The notes beneath the pieces are model-generated. The model saw nothing but the letters and a program-made list of their open reading frames with translations, had not been told where the DNA came from and ran no database searches. Positions 22,137-33,500 of a stretch of 64,000 nucleotides of DNA are shown in pieces. The position numbers and the translations under genes are program-made. Every line of letters starts with the position of its first letter. Within the stretch, counting starts at the first letter, position 1. The stretch is from Uranotaenia lowii (lineage: Eukaryota > Arthropoda > Insecta > Diptera > Culicidae): assembly GCF_029784155.1 (NCBI RefSeq), contig NC_073693.1, positions 160,624,031 to 160,688,030 on the forward strand, given 5' to 3'.

Positions 22137-24677
22137 TTAGTCACCTGGCTCGAGGGGTTTGGTTTTTTCAAACCACTTGGTTCGTCTGGCAATCGTCGGA
22201 AGGTACTCCTTCAACCACCGCTTCCAGAAGCTGTCAGAAATGGTTCTGGCAAGGTTCCAGCTATTGCGTAGGCCTTCAAGGGGATTTACTGGTTCTTGTG
22301 AGGGCATCTTGGCACCCGTTGATGAGCCCAACAGGAAGTGGTTCGGAGTGAGAGCTTCTTGATTAGTCGAATCGAGAGGTATATACGTTAGAGGTCGACT
22401 GTTAACAATATTTTCGGCCTCTAGTATGATAGTTTCTAGAGTTTCGTCGTCGGGGACCTTAGGCGCATCATGAAAGCATTCTAGAGCCGTTTTTACCGAG
22501 CGCACAAGACGTTCCCAGACTCCGCCAGTATGCGGAGCAGCTGGAGGGTTGAAGACCCATTTAGTATTCGTGTTCGTAAAGGATTCGGCACATCGTTGAT
22601 TGATGTTCAGTAATTGCTCTCGAAGTTCATTCGCAGCTCCTCGAAAATTTGTGCCATTATCCGAGTAAATCTCAGCAGGGGCCCCTCGTCGCGCGATAAA
22701 TCTTCGAATGCACATTTTACAGGAAGTTGTTGATAAGCTATGCGCGACCTCCATGTGCACAGCTCGGGTGGTAAGGCACGTGAATAATGCGATCCATCGT
22801 TTCGCATGAGAGCGTTTTACTTTAACGAAGAGCGGGCCGAAGTAATCTAAACCCACGAAAGTAAACGGTCGTTGGAACGCGACTAGACGCGCTCTTGGGA
22901 GAGGTCCCATCTTTGATTGAGTCGGATTTTTGTGATACACCTTGCACCACTGGCATCGAGCTGTCACGGTGCGAATCAGTTTGCGCAATCCAGGCACGTA
23001 GAACTGCTGTCGTAGTTCGTTGAATACGGTCTCGTGGTTACGGTGCAGATATCGACGGTGGTAGAAATCTACAAGAAGAAAAGTTAGACGATGGTTTTTT
23101 GCTGGACACTTAGCTTCGATCGGCAGGTTGGGGGCAGCGCCGATACGACTGTCCATTCTAACAATCTCTTCTTCATCGATATACGCCGACAATTTATACA
23201 GCGGACTAGCGATCGGCACCGCCCCCGCACGCTTGCCATTTCGGCACTTCTGCAACACAGCTATCTCATCGTGGAAGGTTTCCCGCTGAATGATTCGGAT
23301 TAACTCCAGCTCTGCTTTCTTAAGATGCTCTTGTTTCAAATATTCAAGAGGAATAACTTGGTCGTCTTCTTTCCGCGTACATATTCTGAAGACATAGGCT
23401 ATCGTACGATGTATGCGTTCCCATTTGCTGAACCGTGTATAATCCACTAACAATTCCTTACTCGTTTGATGATGAAAGCAGCTAGATCGTAGTTCTTCTT
23501 GCACATTCAGGGCTTGCCACTTCTGTTCTGGCCAAGTTGATTCTAGCTCCCACAGAAACTCAGGAGCGTGGAACCATCTGCTACTTTCTTCGAAACAGGG
23601 GCCATGTCCCCATTTTGTGGCTTCATCCGCAACGTTATCACGAGAGGACACCCATCGCCATTCGTTCAAATTTGTGGATGTTAGAATCTCTCCGATTCTA
23701 CAAGCGATGTATGAATGATATTTTCGAGCATCAGCATGTATCCAGTGAAGCACGGTTGAAGAATCGGTCCAGTAGAATCTCTGGGAGATCGATAGTTGGT
23801 GGTTTTCTTGAATATAGTTTGCCATACGTGTCCCTAAAACAGCAGCTAGTAGTTCAAGGCGTGGAATCGAGAGTGGTTTTACTGGTGCCACCTTTGATTT
23901 AGCGCTTACCAGAGTACAGCGCGGAAAACCGCGGTCGAAATAGCGAAAATAGATAACACAAGCATACGCTTCTTCGCTGGCATCAACGAAGGTGTGCATT
24001 TGTATTGGCTGACAAGTTTCAGGTGAACCTTGTCCGAAGTAGGGTCGAGAGATTCGAACTTCACCAAGACGAGAAAATAGGTTTGTCCAGCGCTTCCAAT
24101 TAGCAAACGTGCTATCATCGACTGGTTCATCCCACTTGCACCCGGTCTTCCATAGGGTCTGTATAATTATTTTCCCATGAACCACAAAAGCAGCGAGCAT
24201 TCCGAGTGGGTCATACAGACTCATCACTGTACTAAACACTTGGCGTTTTGTTGGGCGAAGCATACCATTTAGTAGTCTGGTGTCCAGTTGCGGGAGATTT
24301 AACGTAAAAGTAAAAATGTCAAGTTTAGGTAACCAACGAATACCCAACACCGACAAAGCCTTTTCTGACGTCAGCAGACCAAGATCCTTCGAAGGGGTAG
24401 CATTAACTTCGCCGATTTCATTTAGAACGATCGTAGAGTTTGACACGAAGTTTCGTATCTCAAACCCTCCTTGAGAGTGTACATATTTAACCTCTTCAAC
24501 TAGCCGGATGATTTCTTCTTCAGTATTTCTGCTATCTAGGAAGTCGTCCACGTAGGTTCCATGAATAATAGCTTCAGTAGCCGTCGGAAATAGGTGTTTA
24601 AATTCTTCGGCGTTGAGGTTTTTAATAAACTGAGCCGAGCAGGGCGAACAGGCTGACCCAAACGTTGCCACGTCCAT
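22137..24677 (-). pseudogene. BEL RT C-terminal part, RNase H and integrase
   Basis: This 846-codon frame has the RT catalytic YVDD at residues 42-45. RNase H follows with D232, E275, D305 and D351. The integrase has an HHCC zinc domain (about 535-580, CQWC) and a DDE core with D611 (GLDYFGP), D673 (SDNGTNF) and E722 (GGVWERLV). All catalytic residues are present. The first residues are out of frame with the upstream RT, and the frame stops at a TAA (22139-22137) after KPLEPGD. The same frame then resumes. Confidence 0.92.
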
Positions 24678-24689
24678 TGTGGCAATTGT

Positions 24690-25324
24690 CTCGTATTTTT
24701 ATTTGGTGAAACATCTCTTTCACGTCGCCACATATAGCGATTTTTCTGGCTGTAAAGTACGGATGGTAACGGTGTTAGGAGGTCCGGTCCCTTAAGCATC
24801 ATCGAGTTGAATGAGACGTCTTTTACTTGGGCCGATGCATCCCAAATTAATCTTAGCTTTTCGGGTTTTTTGGGGTTTGAAACACACCCTAGTGGCAAGT
24901 ACCAAGTTTTATTTGGGTTGGCCGACTTGATTTCGGCCGCCGTTGTTTTGTGGGCGTAGCCTTTCACCAAGTAATCTTCGATTTGTGCCTTCAGTTTACG
25001 TTCAAGTTCAGGATTTTTATAGATCCTTTTCTCAAAACATTGAAGACGCTTGACCGCCATTGGAAAACCATCAGGAAAGGCAGCATTTGCATTCTTCCAC
25101 AACAACCCGGTTTCTAATCCTCCGGGGATACGTCGACTTGTAGATTCTAAAATCTCACGGGCTTGTTTATCCTCTCGGGACTCTAGTGTTGGTATATTTC
25201 CTACTACCCCCAAGTTATCTACCATGATGTATTCTTTCACTAAATCATGAAGAAAATGGTCTTCTTTTATAGAAGAACTATGTAGTACATTATGGTATCT
25301 ATTTTCAATAGAATCGACACGCAC
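24690..25324 (-). pseudogene. BEL reverse transcriptase, N-terminal part
   Basis: The frame reads VDSIENRYHNVLHSSSI and continues to WYLPLGCVSNPKKPEKLRLIWDAS, the standard BEL RT fingers, and DLLTPLPSVLY. At about 24745 the frame shifts. Motif A ([15 protein letters not shown]) continues in another frame to about 24690. About 40 residues between motif A and the [11 protein letters not shown] segment are missing, which removes part of the RT palm. Confidence 0.85.
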
Positions 25325-25329
25325 GCACC

Positions 25330-26020
25330 TTGAGTGGAGTTGCTAAATGAACATTTTCGAGCCCAATCAAGACCTGGGGTCGGGCTAAGCTATAATCTTG
25401 AATAGGCAACCCTTTTAGATGTTGATAGTTCGCGGCAAGTTTTTTTGTATCAATTGATTGGACGGGGAGCTCCAAGGCATCGAGACGGTTCGCGCATTTT
25501 TCAGGACGTACTTCATGTTTTTCCCCTTCTCCGATATTTCTGCTTGAACTGTCTGGGAATTGTCTTCAACACGGGTTACGTTCCCAGTCCACTTCAGATG
25601 TAAAGGGTCTGGAAAGCCTTTCAACTCCAATTTTTGCGCCAGACTTGATTCTATCATAGTCACTTCCGAAGCTTCGTCGAACAAAGCAAATGTATCAACT
25701 GATTTAGATTGATTGTATATGGTAACTGGAAGAATGCGATAGATAACAGAACTGTTAACCCTGTGGTGGTTTTGTGGACTTGGAGGCGGGAGAGATGGTT
25801 GATTTTGTGGACTTTGAGGCGAGGGAAAGTGGAGTAAAGGGTGATGACGTATGTGGCATCCTTCGTATGTGCATTCCTTTGGACGGCGGCATGGCCACGG
25901 AGAATGAGCTTTTAAACAGCTTCTACACAAGCCATAGATGCGAACCATCTTCAAGCGTTCGTCAACCGAAATATTGTTAAACTTATCGCACTTATCTGCC
26001 CAGTGATTGCCCCCCTTCAT
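25330..26020 (-). pseudogene. BEL zinc knuckle and aspartic protease region
   Basis: The 26020-25415 frame holds the second half of the zinc knuckle (NHWADKC), the CCHC-like C..C...H..C region, and a retropepsin-like segment FALFDEASEVTMIE. The usual BEL motif is D-E-G-S; here the Gly is Ala. The frame shifts at about 25480 into another one that reads LPVQSIDTKKLAANYQHLKG and LARPQVLIGLENVHLATPLK. It then stops at about 25330, where sequence expected before the RT is missing. The protease is therefore probably non-functional. Confidence 0.8.
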
Positions 26021-27524
26021 TGCAGACCGAGCAAACCCTTCCGCTGCGCTGTGTCATGTTAACTTCACTTGGTCCTTCTCCTGACCGGTAGTCGCTATGA
26101 TGAGCACAATTCTTTGGTTTTACTCCAGCTCCTCGCGACCTATTTTCTTCTGCTTTCGAAGACTTATAGTTAGTTCCTGGTGCTGTGTAGACGGTGACAG
26201 CACTTGCCTTGCGAATTACTCCGGAAATGAACTTTCCAAACAACCCCAGGTCGACTACAGGAGCTGCTTCAATATATTCTGCCCACTTATACTTGATGTC
26301 TGATGGAAGTTTCTCGACAAACTCTTGAAGCAATGTTTGATTCGACAGATGTGCTTCAAGTCCTGCTGCCACTAGGTGACTGCAATAATTTTGAATCGCC
26401 AACCCGTAGGAAATTACCGTTTCCAACTTACCCTCTTTTGGGGCTGGAGTGTTCCGTATTTTGACCAGGAGAGAGCTGATCAGCGTTTCCGGTCTTCCGT
26501 AAAGCATGCGCTGAGTTTCCATCAAATGTGGAACCATTTCCGGTACTAGTAGACTGCTTCGTACTGCTTCTAAAGCATCACCACTTAAGCTGCGTTGTAA
26601 CCGAAGGAGATTTTCCACATTGGAAAATCCACATTCCTTATTTCCGATCTCGTAGCTACTATAAAACACGGGCCATTCTTCTGGGCTACCCGTGAAGGGA
26701 GGTAAGTCCTTCGGTAGGTATTGACGAGCCACGAGCTGGGCTTCAGTATGTGTTCGTCTCCTTGGCGGAATTTGGTCTTCTCGATCTTGCTGATGAGGCA
26801 TCGGAGTAGCAACCTCTTGGCCACTACTGACCGGATGAAGTTCCGAAATGTCGAACTCAGGTTTTCTTCCAGGTGGTTTGTTAAGGCTCGTTGAGTTCAT
26901 CGGTGGCTTTTTTTTGAGCACCGGTTCTTGGTTTTCGTCACCGCTAATGGATGGCAGACTTTCTACCCATTCTTTGGTTCGTGTGGGTGGAAAACTGCTT
27001 ATACCGCTTCTTCGGCTGCCTGCTTCGTCGATTTGCGCACTTAATATTTTATGCTTTTTCTCCAGGTACATTTCTTCTAACTTCCGAAGGGTTTCTGGAC
27101 AAGCCTTATTACGATCCAGTTGCGATTTTGCGAATGCACGCTCTTCTTCGCGGCGCTTTCGCTCAAGGTCGGCTTCTTCTTCTTCTTGGCGCTTTTCCTC
27201 TTCAATCCGTCGAAGTTCCAGCTGCCTTTTTTCCTCTAACACCTGCAGCTCTAGAGCAGCTTTTGCTGCGCGCGTAGATGACGTGTTACTTACACGAGAT
27301 ATCTGGGATCTACCATCGACACTTTTCGAAGCACCTTCCGTCGCATCTTTCCCGCCTTTCTCGCAGTCAGGGCATTTCCACGGACGATCTGCTATAGAAT
27401 CTCCCACGCCAACACAGTCGAAGTGAAACCATCCAAGGCATTTTTCGCATTCTACCATATTTGGGGTATCCGGGTTCTTGCATAACTTGCATGATGACTT
27501 TGGACGGTTCCTCGTTCCGGGCAT
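25992..27524 (-). CDS. BEL gag-like protein with N-terminal PHD finger
   Basis: The 510-codon frame begins MPGTRNRPKSSCKLC. Residues about 12-56 are a C4HC3 PHD-type zinc finger (CKLC, CEKC, WFHFDC, CPDC). Residues 85-180 are a charged coiled coil rich in E/R. Residues about 270-430 match the gag region of BEL elements (LPPFTGSPEEWPVFYSSY, LEAVRSSLL, LLQEFVEKLPSDIKYKW). Gag assembles the particle; the PHD finger could bind histone tails and bias integration, which is inference. The frame leaves the zinc knuckle CSVCNEGG at a run of six G (about 26013) and ends 6 codons later. With five G the frame would run on into NHWADKC, so a one-base insertion separates gag from pol. Confidence 0.9.
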   Translation of the reverse strand: MPGTRNRPKSSCKLCKNPDTPNMVECEKCLGWFHFDCVGVGDSIADRPWKCPDCEKGGKDATEGASKSVDGRSQISRVSNTSSTRAAKAALELQVLEEKRQLELRRIEEEKRQEEEEADLERKRREEERAFAKSQLDRNKACPETLRKLEEMYLEKKHKILSAQIDEAGSRRSGISSFPPTRTKEWVESLPSISGDENQEPVLKKKPPMNSTSLNKPPGRKPEFDISELHPVSSGQEVATPMPHQQDREDQIPPRRRTHTEAQLVARQYLPKDLPPFTGSPEEWPVFYSSYEIGNKECGFSNVENLLRLQRSLSGDALEAVRSSLLVPEMVPHLMETQRMLYGRPETLISSLLVKIRNTPAPKEGKLETVISYGLAIQNYCSHLVAAGLEAHLSNQTLLQEFVEKLPSDIKYKWAEYIEAAPVVDLGLFGKFISGVIRKASAVTVYTAPGTNYKSSKAEENRSRGAGVKPKNCAHHSDYRSGEGPSEVNMTQRSGRVCSVCNEGGQSLGR

Positions 27525-27582
27525 CTCGAAATTAGATCTGCGACTAACTTGAGGTTTTAAATACGATAAATTCTTTAAAGTT

Positions 27583-27948
27583 TGTCACGGCTCAACGTCG
27601 TGACAAGGTTATGTGATTCGGTCGGATAAAAAACACTTTCCCGTAGCAGTATGAACAGCTTTAAAGCTAGAAAATTTCTTCATTTTAGATAGGTTTTATC
27701 GATGGCTTTCAAGTTACTTACAATTTAGTGCCTTATAGTTTCCAATTAAACGTAGTAATCAAATAACTCTTCAACCGATATTTAAACAATGTGTTTAGCA
27801 GTCTATCCACATACTTTTTTCCCGCAATTGCAAGTCATATTGTTTTTATAGGTGTTGACGTTTTCCTCCTTCTTCGCCGGGCTCCAAGTGCAATGATTTG
27901 TTTAGGTTTCACTTAATAGTGCAGCCAGAGGGAATCGTGGCCGTAACA
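27583..27948 (-). repeat. BEL 5' LTR
   Basis: 366 bp and collinear with the 3' LTR. It is followed on the right by the ATGAG target duplication. Transcription of the element should start here on the minus strand. Confidence 0.95.
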
Positions 27949-27953
27949 ATGAG

Positions 27954-29420
27954 GAAATCCCTATTTGTGGATCAGTCGTCGATTGCCCAACACATGAGGA
28001 ATGCGTTAGTACACAATCTGCACGGATGATGCTCAACAGTAATCTCGCAACCGGAGGGTGAAAAAAAGAGGAAGGATAAAGAAAACCAAAGGAAAAGCAA
28101 TACAGAATCTCAACGGTTTTACTGTATGTAATAGTATAGGCCGTCTGGAATTCGACAATAAGTGACTACAGGTAAGTTCTTTGCCACAATTTGAAACGTT
28201 TTTAATCATCCTAATGGAATTTTAAAGAAATAACACTCGCTGAAAAACGTTCTGCTTTAGACTAATCAAAAAAAAATTGACATTTTTCAGGTTAGTACAT
28301 ATTTGGTAACAGGTTGTGGACATTCGTAGCAGGAACTAAAATCTTATATTATGCATCTTAATGTGTAAATTTTCCGGATTCGTCGTTTTATCATTACGCA
28401 GTGAGAGAATAAACGCCTTTACGTATACTACGTCATGATTCAATGATTCATTTTTCTGAAAATTAAATTCTAAGTATTCTGTATTTATGTTCATATTCTG
28501 ATAAGCATTTATTGTGGAGAGCTAAAAAACGCCAAAAGCTGCATAACAAACATACAAACCTTACATGAACAACCTTTGAAATTTGAAAAATTATGCATAT
28601 TCATAGCTTGACGGTCAAATTTGCTATAATGTTTCCAGCGGATTGTAAATATGACAACGTTTGCCATGCAGGCGATTATTTTTCCTTTCGTATCATTCAT
28701 CCATTCTTATGAGCATTCAATGTACCATGAATATCGCCTAAATGCAGTTGCTTGTCAAAAGGCGATTCATAATACGTTCCTATGTTTTGAAAGTGATACT
28801 ATCCCCTTTGCGGTGAAAAAACACCAATTTTGCTATCATGCTTTGCTAGCTTAATTTTGTACAATTTTGCTAGAATTAAGGTGCTACAGTATAGAAAAGT
28901 GAGATCCCAATTTTGTCAATGTACTAGTACCCTTCATTAAAGACTGCTCGAGTAGATATAATTTTGCCTTAAAAGTTTGCTCGGGCACCTCGTTTTTCGT
29001 AAATATTGAGAGTTTAAAGATGCCATATTTTGCTGTAAATGAAATTTATTTGATGCCTTATATTGGCATTGTTGTGCTCTTCAAGCTCTCGAAAAACGAG
29101 GTGTAGTTAAGGTCTCAGTTTTAGCAAAGTTAGGCATCACTTTGCTAACCATGTATGAAAAGTGCTCTCATTTTTGCTGTGTACCACCTTATGTCAAGTA
29201 AAATGAAAGCAAATTTGGCTCTCAGGGCGTGATAGCAAAATTTGCTATAATTTTGCCATAAATGTCTGCTCGGGTTCTCATTCCGTGCTTTCAGAAAATT
29301 GCAACACTGAGGGAGATAATGAGTATTGAGTATGCGCATTTTGTCCGACTTTCCCCTACTCGTTGTCGAGTGACGGTTGATGATTGAAAGTGAAATTGTT
29401 AGGGCCTGCTAAAAATACTT
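27954..29420. other. AT-rich intergenic DNA
   Basis: Just right of the BEL element a frame in phase with the 21487 exon reads HEEIPICGSVVDCPTHEEC to a TGA at about 28060, but it follows a TAA and is unproven. From 28600 to 29280 motifs of the type TTTTGCTATCATG recur on both strands and suggest an old MITE. No gene is supported. Confidence 0.35.
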
Positions 29421-30500
29421 GAAACGTCAAGATCTGGTGTTATCTCGCAAAAAAAACTTTTGGTAATAAATCAACTTTCTTTGGTTTTCCGAACAACGAC
29501 CCACAAGTCGATCTTTGGCCAACAAATGTTTTTTTTTTTTTCGAGATAGCACCACTAATCACACTGACATGCCACATAGAACAAAAAATCAACAATTTTG
29601 TAGCTTATTCGTTTTTGTCAAATTCAGCAGGTTCGCAAAACCGACGGTAAATTACGAATCTGCAAAATTTTACAATTAAATGCTTTGTAGGAAAAATGTA
29701 CCTGTTTTGCGCAATTTTATCGTAGAAGTTCCCCATATTTTTTTGAAAGTTAGGTGGCACTTTTTAGATGGGATAGCATTTCTTCAAACCGATCGATGCG
29801 CACTTTGGAATCTACATTGCGTACTGTTGGAAAAATTATCCAACCAACGAAATTGAGTGTTCCGTCACTATCCGCGATGCCAGGTAAATGTTTGACGTTT
29901 TGTAGTTAGGATAAATGTATGGCCGTTTTCAAAAGCTCTCCGAAAATTTCTTAACTAATCTAAACTTATCTATCGAGGACATGTAGTGGTATGAATAAGG
30001 TTTAGCAATTGCTTCGATAGCTTTTACTTAGCTCGCAATCAATCAAAGCAAAAGTCCAAAGCATTTGCTTAGTTTGGTATGAATAAACATTTTCTTAGCG
30101 GATGTGTACTAAAGTCTTAGAACATAGCTTTTGCTACGAAAAATAGAGCTATCTAACCAGCAGAATCTGAAGTTTTCTAAAGTAAAATGAAAGAAGACGA
30201 TCAGAAAATTGAAAAGTACGGCTAAAGTAGCCTTGAACTCGACGAAGCGGTTGGTGGGTGTAAGAACGACCGGATTTTTTTTTGATAAATGCGTGCTCGT
30301 ATGTTGATGTTTAAAGAAAAATGAAAACATATTCGAATATTGTCAAACAAAAACTTACCTAACTTTAATATTTATCATAAGCTCTTCCACATGTATTAGG
30401 ATCGGGATAATCCGATGTATAAAAAAATAGCAATAGGCGCGCATTTTAATTTAGATTTTTTTTTAAATCTTAGGATTATAACCAAATTATATAAAAATGA

Positions 30501-33500
30501 CTAGCAGACCCGGTAAACTTCGTCTTACCATGTTCAATTTGGCGTCCATTTTCTATTTTTCCTAGTTTTCTTTACATTTCCTTTCTTTCCCTTTACTCGA
30601 GTCGTCCCGCTCAATTCTATCAAAATTAAACCAAAGAATTTAAACTCAACGGGTCTTTTCAAATTCAATTTTTGTAACTTGTTCAATGAATAACTGTATG
30701 TTGATAATATGTATGTTTCATTTGCTGTATTCCATTCAGTAGATTTATTCCGTTTTGTTATATTGTTTTTAATATCGGGACAATTTTTGGAGTATTTGCC
30801 GAATATTTTGCCTAACCCAACGCTTTCAGCTTCCAATTAGCTTTGTATGGTGTATTTTTTAGAGCTGAAGAAATAAAAAACATAAGAAAAGATTTTTTAC
30901 AAACCATTTTCAATTTTTTTTCCAGTTTGAATTAAAATTCATATTTTCACCAAAATCATTTCCAAAAAGATTCGCCTGATACTTAAGTTATAGACTTTAC
31001 ACATTTCAATTTAAATTGTTCCCAAACAGCTTTTGTCATGGCATTAAATCTGGCGATATTGTGTATTGCAAATTCCTATTTTTATTCAAGCAAAAAATGC
31101 AAATTAATTCCTTTGAACTTTAACCCGATGAATCAAAGAAACGATTGGTTTTGAAAAGAGGAAAACATATGTTTAGATATATTCACCCATTATTTTAAAG
31201 ATTGTGATTGAAGCAGTTCAAAATTTCCTGAACATCGTTGGTGGTGATCTGCGAGTTCATTTAGGATTACGTTATATTTTTAAGATTTAATAACATTTAA
31301 TTGAGAAGCAGATTTTTTTTTAAATTGAATAGATCGAAAAGAAATAATCTGTTCAGGCTTCGATGAGTTTATTTTGTTTCCTGAAAATTATCATATAAAC
31401 AAAACTTTAATAAAAATTATGTGCCTTTTTTACTGTAAATCTAAATTTTCAAAAATGAAACACCGGTCAAATCCTAACGAATATCACCACAGTTCAACTT
31501 TCATATTCTCTGAATAAAGTAATATTTTCAAAAAAAAAAAATAGTACCTAGTTATGTTGACAAAAGCAAATATCGAAGTATACATTTGTCTCATTTATTG
31601 GGGATATTCATTGAAATTGTTATCTGGAGTAGGCCATGCCTCGTGCGAACAACACGCGTTTTTTTCTCCGTCCGCGAAAATTTTATTTAAATAAAGTTTC
31701 AAACCAATAAATTAATGTTAATCGATTGAAAATTGCTACCAACGGATGGAAAGCAGCCAGGGTTCTTTATGAAAGTGACCACCAGAAGAGCGCGGGTAGT
31801 TGTGTTGTAAAATTATGACGATTTTTTTTTTTGGAGTTCCAGGCTGGTGGCTTCTTGTGATCGGAACCAGGTGCTAGATGGGAAGATCTTTTGTGGTTTC
31901 TATGCCGATGAAGAAAAAATGAACACTCATGAAACTAGTAGTTTTAAAGTGTATGTTGGTTAATGTGGGGAAAGTGAAAAATGTTTTGAAAATGTTCCAT
32001 AAATTTGGCTATCCAAAACGTCTGCGAAGGAATTTGATCTGACTAACATTTCTCCTAGTAAGCAGAATGGTGTTCCTAGAGTCGAGCCGCTAATTGGAAA
32101 GAAACTTTCATGGATATCAATTTCCGAAGATTGGTTTGGTCTTGGAAGATTTAGTGACATATCAATGCCGCTTTCAAGTGCAGATTTACAAAGAAATGTG
32201 TCCAAATTGTGTCATCATCGAATGGAAGCAGAAAGTTCATAAAGAGTTGTTAATGAAAGTTATTGAAAAAGGGGGGGGGGGGGGGGGTTGCGGCGGTAAA
32301 GCGGTATTCTACTTTGGAATTCCTATCTATAATTTTCGTCCCACGAGCTGACAGGCAGAAGGATAGATGGAAATGTTGTTGGAATTGACCGATGGTTGCT
32401 GCGATTGACAAAAATGCAGAGAATAGTAATATTGAAAATTGAAATTCTCAGTAGCGACCTGTCTCAAGATTACTGGAATCCGGATTAATTGAAAGATGGC
32501 AGCGATGGAATATAAAACCATTTAATTAACCTTGGTGAGATCGTTTCTTTTTAAAATTTTTATATGCTTTTACACCATAATTTATTAATTTTAATTGCTT
32601 ACCAACCCCGTCCGCCAAATAGGATCTCCTATATAAATGTTCCTTTGTCTATATATCTGAATACAGGACACTGGGTCGCATAAGTTCTCTGCACCTGGTA
32701 ATTTTTTTTCTCGATGATTATCCCCATTATTTCTATTATAAGGGTAACATTTTTGAAAAACCTTTCGAGTTCCAAGCAGACCTCGAAGGTTTTATGTTTT
32801 ATTAATATTTTCCGATTCTCTTTTTTTATTTTCAAGAGCGAGTAAAGGCGCTTTATCCTTGGTCGATGACCAGAAATGATTGTACATTGAAATCCGAAGC
32901 AGTTGAACAAAAATAATAAATCATTGAATTTTAAAATAATTTTTGTTAATTACGTCACATTTTGTAAGAGGCATTTTGTGGGATGTGATGTAGGTTCTTA
33001 GGTTTTGTGATTTCTGTGTACAAAATAAATCATTTCCAGCCACGCAAGAATGGTCTAATTGGTGAAGCTACGCGTCATGTAGACGCATGGTTATCCATCA
33101 AGAAGCATTTATCTTAGCATGCTTCCAACGATATTGCCCATTTGAAACGTATGGTACTGGTGGTCCACGTTTCTTCCTGTTCCTGTGTTCCAGATGTCTC
33201 TGCGTTCTCTGCTCCATGGTAGGCCCAACCATTTTATGTTTTTGATCATTTTAATGTTTTTATGTTAAAATAATCAAACACATGAACAAAGACAAGAAGA
33301 ATAATAACTCGCATTTATTGTTCTTTGGGACTCAGACATAAGTTCTGGCTGTGGAAGTACGATTAGTGATTAGTGATTAGTGATACATTTGTCTCATTTA
33401 TTGGGGCAAGTGAAAACACATAGGACTTTTTCAGATGCGACAATGAAAAGACTTTAAAATGAATTTAATACTTGTTCTTGTTTGTCTGTTTTATCAACTT

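Larger units (their letters stand above)
21558..27948 (-). mobile_element. BEL/Pao LTR retrotransposon, complete but coding-defective
   Basis: Two 366-bp LTRs (21558-21923 and 27583-27948) with TG...CA ends flank a 5.66-kb interior read on the minus strand. The 5-bp target ATGAG is duplicated at 21553-21557 and 27949-27953. A polypurine tract AGGGGGGGAA abuts the 3' LTR (21933-21924). I could not assign a tRNA primer site next to the 5' LTR. The domain order gag (PHD finger, coiled coil, zinc knuckle), protease, RT, RNase H, integrase is that of the BEL/Pao group. The LTRs differ at only 3 of 366 positions, so insertion is recent. The polyprotein is nevertheless broken by several frameshifts, gaps and one nonsense codon. 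Confidence 0.96.

Noticed and set aside
26848..27426. 192-codon plus-strand frame
   Set aside because: Antisense shadow of the charged coiled coil of the BEL gag frame.
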